From assembly GCF_905475395.1 (NCBI RefSeq), contig NC_058339.1:51283172-51347171 (forward strand): a stretch of 64,000 bases of DNA. The letters run 5' to 3'. Positions 59,801 to 64,000 of this stretch are shown here, one piece after another. The notes below the pieces were generated by a model, which saw nothing but the letters and a program-made list of their open reading frames with translations, made no database searches and was not told where the DNA came from. How positions within the stretch are numbered: position 1 is the first letter of the stretch; the number at the start of each line of letters is the position of its first letter. The stretch is from Chrysoperla carnea (Eukaryota; Arthropoda; Insecta; Neuroptera; Chrysopidae). A program made the translations under genes and the position numbers.

Positions 59801-62800
59801 TAAACGAGATAGGTATGATAAATTAATGAATCCATATTTCTATAATTTCTAATTGATTATTTTATTAGTAGTAAAATATTTATAATTAAATTGGGGTGTG
59901 AAATCAAATTTAAAAAAACCGCGCACTTTCTTTCTTTAAAAGTAAACAACACACAAAAATACACTTTAGGTGGTTTTTTTCAATTTATCTTTAAATAAAA
60001 AACTTTTTATTTAAAAAAATCTACAAAACAACAACAAAAATTTAAAAAAAAAAGATTTAAAATCACACTAATTGTCTAATATTTTTTTAAGTACTTCCTT
60101 AATGAGGGCTGATCAGGTAAATATTTGTTAATTTTTTTAAACACAAAAGATTATTTAACTTTTGTACGAATATTAAATAACATTTCATACAAGTTTTTTT
60201 GTACACTAAATATTAAATTGTACAATTAAAATGTTTTGCCTGGCTCTCAACCATACTTCTACGTGATATTGGCTTCGGATCATTTAAAAGGTGCGTTTTC
60301 AGTTACAGTGAGAGATTTTTTTTTATCTGTTCATATAATTTTTTTATTTTAATTTATTTTTTTATTATTTGTAATTGTTTTTAGAGCACTATATAAATAT
60401 ATTTATATATATATTATATATTGATGTGACTGTGAAATTTTATGTTTTTTCCAATTTTTTTAGTGATGCAACAAATAAATAGTGTGGAACAGTAAAAAGT
60501 TTAAATTTTCAACATAAAAAACACTTAATTTTATATATTTTTTAAACAATATGATATTTTATCTCAAGCCATCTTGGCATTTAATCCCTTCAATATATCA
60601 ACTAGATGAGTAAATAAAACTTACCGAAAAATTTTAAATTATACATTTATAATGAAATTGTTATCTCTCATTTAAAAGTTTAAGAAGTTTCACAAAGTTT
60701 TAAATAGAGGTACCGATATTTTCTACAGACGTCGTAGGTGAAGTAAAACGTATGTAGCCTTTCCACCAGAATTTTAAAGCGACTAAACCCAAATTTTGAA
60801 ACCCTAGCATTCTACATCTGACATCCGTAACATGACGAAGTTTCGAAAAATCGAAATTATTAAGTTATGACTACCATTACTCTTCTAAACCGCGTCCTAA
60901 CTAGCCTTGAGCGAAATCCTAGCGATAAAAGGAAACTATTAGTTATTATTACAGTCATTCCTTTATTTGAAACATCGTGGATTTCATACTCCCATGTCAA
61001 CGAATCTGCTGCTTTGTCCGTCTTTACATCAAAATGGGTCAGATATTCAGATTGATCTGACTGTGTTATGAAATACTAGATGAGCCAGTTTCCCGAAATA
61101 TCTCAGCAGCTAGCAATAGTTCTTCCATGATATTTATGCAACTCAATACAATGTTTTATATATATCTATCTGTCAACGTAAGATTGTAATTTCTGTCAGA
61201 TTGTAAACTGGCTACAAAAAAACGACTCCAACTAGCGCTAACTCAACACTTATAAACGAAAATCAACTAATTTCGTTACGGTTAGTTGATTTGGGTCGAG
61301 TACGAACGGTGACATATCGAAAAATGTTTAGATAAATATTTTAACAAAAAGATGAAGTTATTAAAATATTTATGTATTTTTAGCTTTTTATTAAAATTTT
61401 TAATGCATTCATTGACACCATCTTCATAATTTATGGTCGATATTATTTTCTCTTGTGCCATTATATCGATAAATTGATAATTAAAGAACACCATCGTTTA
61501 ATTATGAGTATCTACAAATCCTGGAATTTAATTTGCCTTTGAAAAGATATGCACGGTACATTATAGTGAACTTTTTATGCGTCAAAGTTATCTTCTAATC
61601 TTCATCCTCACAAATGTGTAATATATTTTACAAACTTATTTTAATTTTTCAGGTTTAATCCACCAAAATAAACTTCAGTTTACAATATTTTTCTGGAACT
61701 TTATCAGTGATCCACAATTATAATAAACTCCATGCAAAATATCAATGCCAATACCGAATTCACCTCACTCCCTGTGAGCTCATGATGGTGTATATGATTT
61801 ATAGAAATATCTCTTTAAAATTGGTTCTTCCCATTTAGAAAATTTCAATTAATTATGTTATATTCCAATATACAAGAAATGTAAATCTTAGCTTCTAATA
61901 CATTGGGTATGAAAAATATCATATTGTGAACCGAAGCATAATTATTTTTATTGTAAATCTTTATGCTGTTCCATTCTAATCAATAATTTAGGGATTACAA
62001 AGCAAAATTTTATTACTAAATGAATATTTAAAAAAGAAAATCAAAACTACTTATTAACACAAAAATGGTTAATTTTATTTTGTTAATCATCACACATAAT
62101 CTCGCGCTTTTTCTGTTTTTGGCATTTGAGATCAATTTATAACGAAATTTATTTATAAAAAAAATCATATTTTACGCCAAATTACAGAAGAAACGTCTTG
62201 TTTTACGTTATATTAAATTTTTTTTAATATAATGTAATAATTTATTTATAATAAATGCTATAAATATTTAATTGAAATTTTAAAATATATTTTCTGAAAT
62301 ATTTTTGAACATTTAGTAAATTGTGAAAATCAAATTTTGTTATCAGATCTGGTAAAAAGAAAAAATCAAAACGAAAACGTCGTCATTCAACAGATTCATC
62401 CGATTCAGATAATTCAGATAGTAGCGATTCAGAAGATAGTAACAGTTCGAGCAGTGAAGATGAGAAACGGAAAAAACGTAAAGGAAAAGATAAAAAGCAT
62501 GAGGTATGTATTATATTCTTAAAAGTTGTTTAGCGAAATATCGATGATAAACAACAACTTTGTTCTTGAAAATCATTAATTTATCAATTTGAATATAAAT
62601 AATCGAAAATGCATATATTCACATAGTTTATTTTAGAAAGTGATTGAGTAACCTTTATCAATTTGAATTTTAAACTTAATAGAATTTATTTGGATTTTTT
62701 TTATTTAGAAAAAAAGTTCAAGTTCGAAGAAAAAACGACACACAAGTGTCAGTTCCAGAGATAGTTCAGTTGGAAAAACGCCAACTAAAAAAGCTCGCTT

Positions 62801-64000
62801 AAATTCAAATTCTAGTAAAGACCTAAAATCTAAAGATGTTGACAATTCAAACGTGAAAAATGGTAAGGACAAAAATGAAAAAGATAAACATGCCTCTAAG
62901 GATAAACATAAATCAAAACATGAAAGTCCCGATCGAAGTTTCAAAAAGAATAAAGAAAATTCACGTGATGATCGAAAATATCCGGAGAAAAATTCTAGGC
63001 AAAGTCGATCACCAAGACGGAATAATCGAGACAATAAAGATTATAACAATCGATATTATAACGATAATCGTAGATATCAAAAATATGATCGTTCTCCATC
63101 AAACAAAACATCCTCACGGTCACATCGCCGATCGCCAGACTATAACAGACGACGAAGACGTTCTACTAGCCGAGGAAAATCTGTAGAAAAATTTAATCGT
63201 GATAATCGTGAACGATCTAGATCACCACAAAGATCAAAGAAAAATGTTCCAAATTCGTCATATAAGTCGAAAAATCATTTAGATGTCTCACCGAATTCAC
63301 GACGAAGACAAAGATCAGATTCACGAAAACAACACTATTTACCTTCACCGAGAAATAGATCGAAAACACCAATCAAAGACAGTAAAAGCAATTCAAAAAA
63401 TACGTCACGACAATCAAACGATAAAGCGTATGATAACAATCACTCTGTAAAGGATTCAAAACCACGAAAATCTAGAAGTGTTTCTGCGTCACCAAAACAT
63501 AAACGATCATACTCACCAGAAAATAAGATTGAGAAAAAGCGTTCTCTATCCCCAGTACCGAAAAAAGCACATCACCATCGGTCTTCACCAAAACCGTCGA
63601 CCCGACGATCATCAAGTCGGAGTAGATCTCCCCCACTGACTGATAAAATGTATTCTCGAAATTCATCAGAGAAACGTGATAAAAAATCTACCACACATTC
63701 AAAGAAACGTCGAAGTGCCAGTACCGAATCAAAAAGTGATAAAAAGAAATCTGATAAAATCGAGAGTGACAAATCTAGATCCCGTTCAAAGTCAAAACCA
63801 AATCGAACTATTCAAACACCAGTTGTTCGTTTAACTCTATCAAGTGATGAAGCTGATTCAGACGTTGGCACCGATTTTAAAATTGATGAGGAACACGAGC
63901 ACGAATTACGTACTCTAAATATACTTAAAACAGATTTAGCTGCAAAAGCTAAAGAAGCTATTGAAAAGAAACTACCAAAACGGGCAGTTCCAGAAACCTC
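47881..64000 (+). CDS. SRRM2: Serine/arginine repetitive matrix protein 2 (SRm300 / Srrm234), 3' end beyond window
   Basis: Exons are 47881-48119, 54216-54320, 58986-59258, 59750-59812, 62347-62503 and 62709 to past 64000. All junctions are GT/AG and keep frame, giving about 709 residues so far. The N-terminus MYNGIGLQTPRGSGTNGHV is the near-invariant SRRM2/Cwc21 start that lies close to the spliceosome active site. Residues about 53-100 (ILDHERKRKVELKCIEFQEI through NYRTMLM) form the cwf21 domain that contacts Prp8 and Snu114. Exon 3 has VTETHQVAEAQQEKNAKLRE and AFGISEYFVEGSS, also conserved in SRRM2. From exon 3 the protein becomes Lys/Arg/Ser-rich with many RS, SP and RSRS units (SRSRSPP, RSPRR, RRRRRSTSRG), a nuclear-speckle type disordered region. 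An acidic SSDEADSDVGTDF patch occurs near the window end. Frame is still open at 64000. The start ATG is chosen by conservation, since the open frame extends upstream without an ATG. Confidence 0.95.
48765..48960 (+). repeat. tRNA-derived SINE-like element
   Basis: AACGCTCTGCCTGGATAGCG then AGACCCATTGTTCGAATTCC looks like the anticodon-to-T arm of a tRNA, with a perfect B-box TTCGAATTCC. The D-arm side is poor. An unrelated AT-rich body follows. It is more likely a SINE than a tRNA gene. Confidence 0.45.
49235..49925 (+). repeat. Dispersed repeat, copy 2 of a pair with 34370-34880
   Basis: The first 350 bases match the other copy closely (TAGTCTCAAGTTTATAACGC, GAAAAGAGATACCAAGCTGA, CATAGGTCAATTGGG). 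This copy has an added segment around 49620-49850 before the shared TTCAACAATTAATTCAATC end. It lies in SRRM2 intron 1. Confidence 0.65.
54384..54500 (+). repeat. Repeat fragment sharing TTTTATTTGATACCCCACTT
   Basis: A short hairpin CAATTGTAGCCCC...GGGGGCTACAATTG at 54396-54424 is followed by text that matches the middle of 38551-39003, including GTCCTTTTATTTGATACCCC. It is a truncated member of that repeat family. Confidence 0.5.
54505..54650 (+). repeat. tRNA-like SINE fragment
   Basis: A good B-box GGTTCGATTCCC lies at about 54558-54569, with only a weak A-box upstream. Downstream GGGTAATGCTGC pairs with GCAGCGTTACCC to make a short hairpin. The plan is that of a tRNA-derived SINE. It does not fold as a tRNA. 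Confidence 0.4.
56578..56700 (+). repeat. Dispersed repeat, direct copy of 7977-8100
   Basis: Shared strings include ACGTTCATAT, AAAGATTTTCAAAAACCAAT (AAAGATTTTTAAAAACCAAT in the other) and CACTTTTCTG. It is non-coding and its class is unknown. Confidence 0.45.
58082..58452 (+). CDS. Unrecognised coding-like segment, possible alternative first exon of SRRM2
   Basis: An ATG at 58082, six bases after an in-frame TAA, opens a frame of 123 codons to a donor-like CAG|GTTAGT at 58452/58453. Unspliced, it would end at a TAA at 58478-58480 (132 aa). Codon choice (CGT, GGT, TTA, CAT, many CCA/CCG) looks like the neighbouring genes, unlike other intronic frames. The donor is phase 2, the same as SRRM2 exon 2, so it could join exon 3 in frame and give an isoform without the cwf21 domain. 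No acceptor precedes it, so a cassette exon is unlikely. The predicted peptide has a basic RTRNTVEERISFERLWRG start and a Cys/His cluster TPCCCHCECLFSRAA. I recognise no family. A separate nested gene is the main alternative. Confidence 0.5.
59259..62346 (+). other. SRRM2 introns 3 and 4 around a 63-base exon
   Basis: Intron 3 is 59259-59749 (GTAAAT to GTTATAG) and intron 4 is 59813-62346 (GTATGA to TTATCAG). No repeat family from elsewhere in the window was recognised. A perfect 11-base inverted repeat AAATCAACTAA / TTAGTTGATTT lies near 61258-61290. Open frames near 60867 and 61282 have no motif. Confidence 0.6.

Noticed and set aside
62705-63034. Minus-strand Leu/Phe/Ser-rich frame
   Set aside because: It is the antisense shadow of the Lys/Arg/Ser-rich SRRM2 exon.
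62860-63186. + strand frame rich in Ile, Lys and Asn
   Set aside because: It is an alternative frame of the SRRM2 exon that starts at 62709. The RS-rich frame is the coding one.
1-64000. CRISPR array or bacterial operon
   Set aside because: No regularly spaced short repeats were seen, and the supported host genes are intron-split and eukaryotic.

Overview
This is an AT-rich nuclear window, almost certainly from an insect. Genes are intron-split with GT/AG junctions, and non-LTR retrotransposons and short DNA transposons of insect type are abundant. The species cannot be fixed from the sequence. No rRNA, CRISPR, prokaryotic operon or canonical tRNA gene was seen.

Layout. From 1 to about 40.4 kb no host gene could be supported. 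This part holds nested and decayed mobile elements: a TTAA-flanked inverted-repeat family (6536-7123, 26051-26621, 37830-38450, remnant at 43718), a long foldback family (10784-11288 and 41614-42095), a hAT-like MITE (16281-16627), a pogo-like MITE (17891-18212), a 5'-truncated R1-type retrotransposon with intact ORF2 (18406-21742), a Jockey-like 3' fragment (25434-25891), mariner/Tc1-like transposase remnants, tRNA-related SINE-like pieces and unclassified dispersed repeats. The pogo-like MITE and the R1-type element both sit inside one older repeat. A second copy of that repeat on the other strand (27689-28178) lacks both and shows the empty sites.

From 40.4 to 64 kb there are three host genes. 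(1) The 3' exons of a two-SH3-domain protein on + (40447-41504 and 42690-43322), with 5' exons not found. (2) THOC6, a THO/TREX mRNA-export subunit, on - (four exons, 46285 to 44778, 325 aa, apparently complete). (3) SRRM2 (insect Srrm234/SRm300 type), an SR-rich spliceosome protein, on + (start 47881, six exons, still open at 64000). THOC6 and SRRM2 are head to head about 1.6 kb apart, both act in mRNA maturation, and may share a promoter region. The SH3 gene and THOC6 are tail to tail.

The most interesting non-standard feature is an unrecognised coding-like segment at 58082-58452 in the second SRRM2 intron. It has its own ATG and ends in a good splice donor in the same phase as SRRM2 exon 2, so it could be an alternative first exon giving an isoform without the CWC21 domain.
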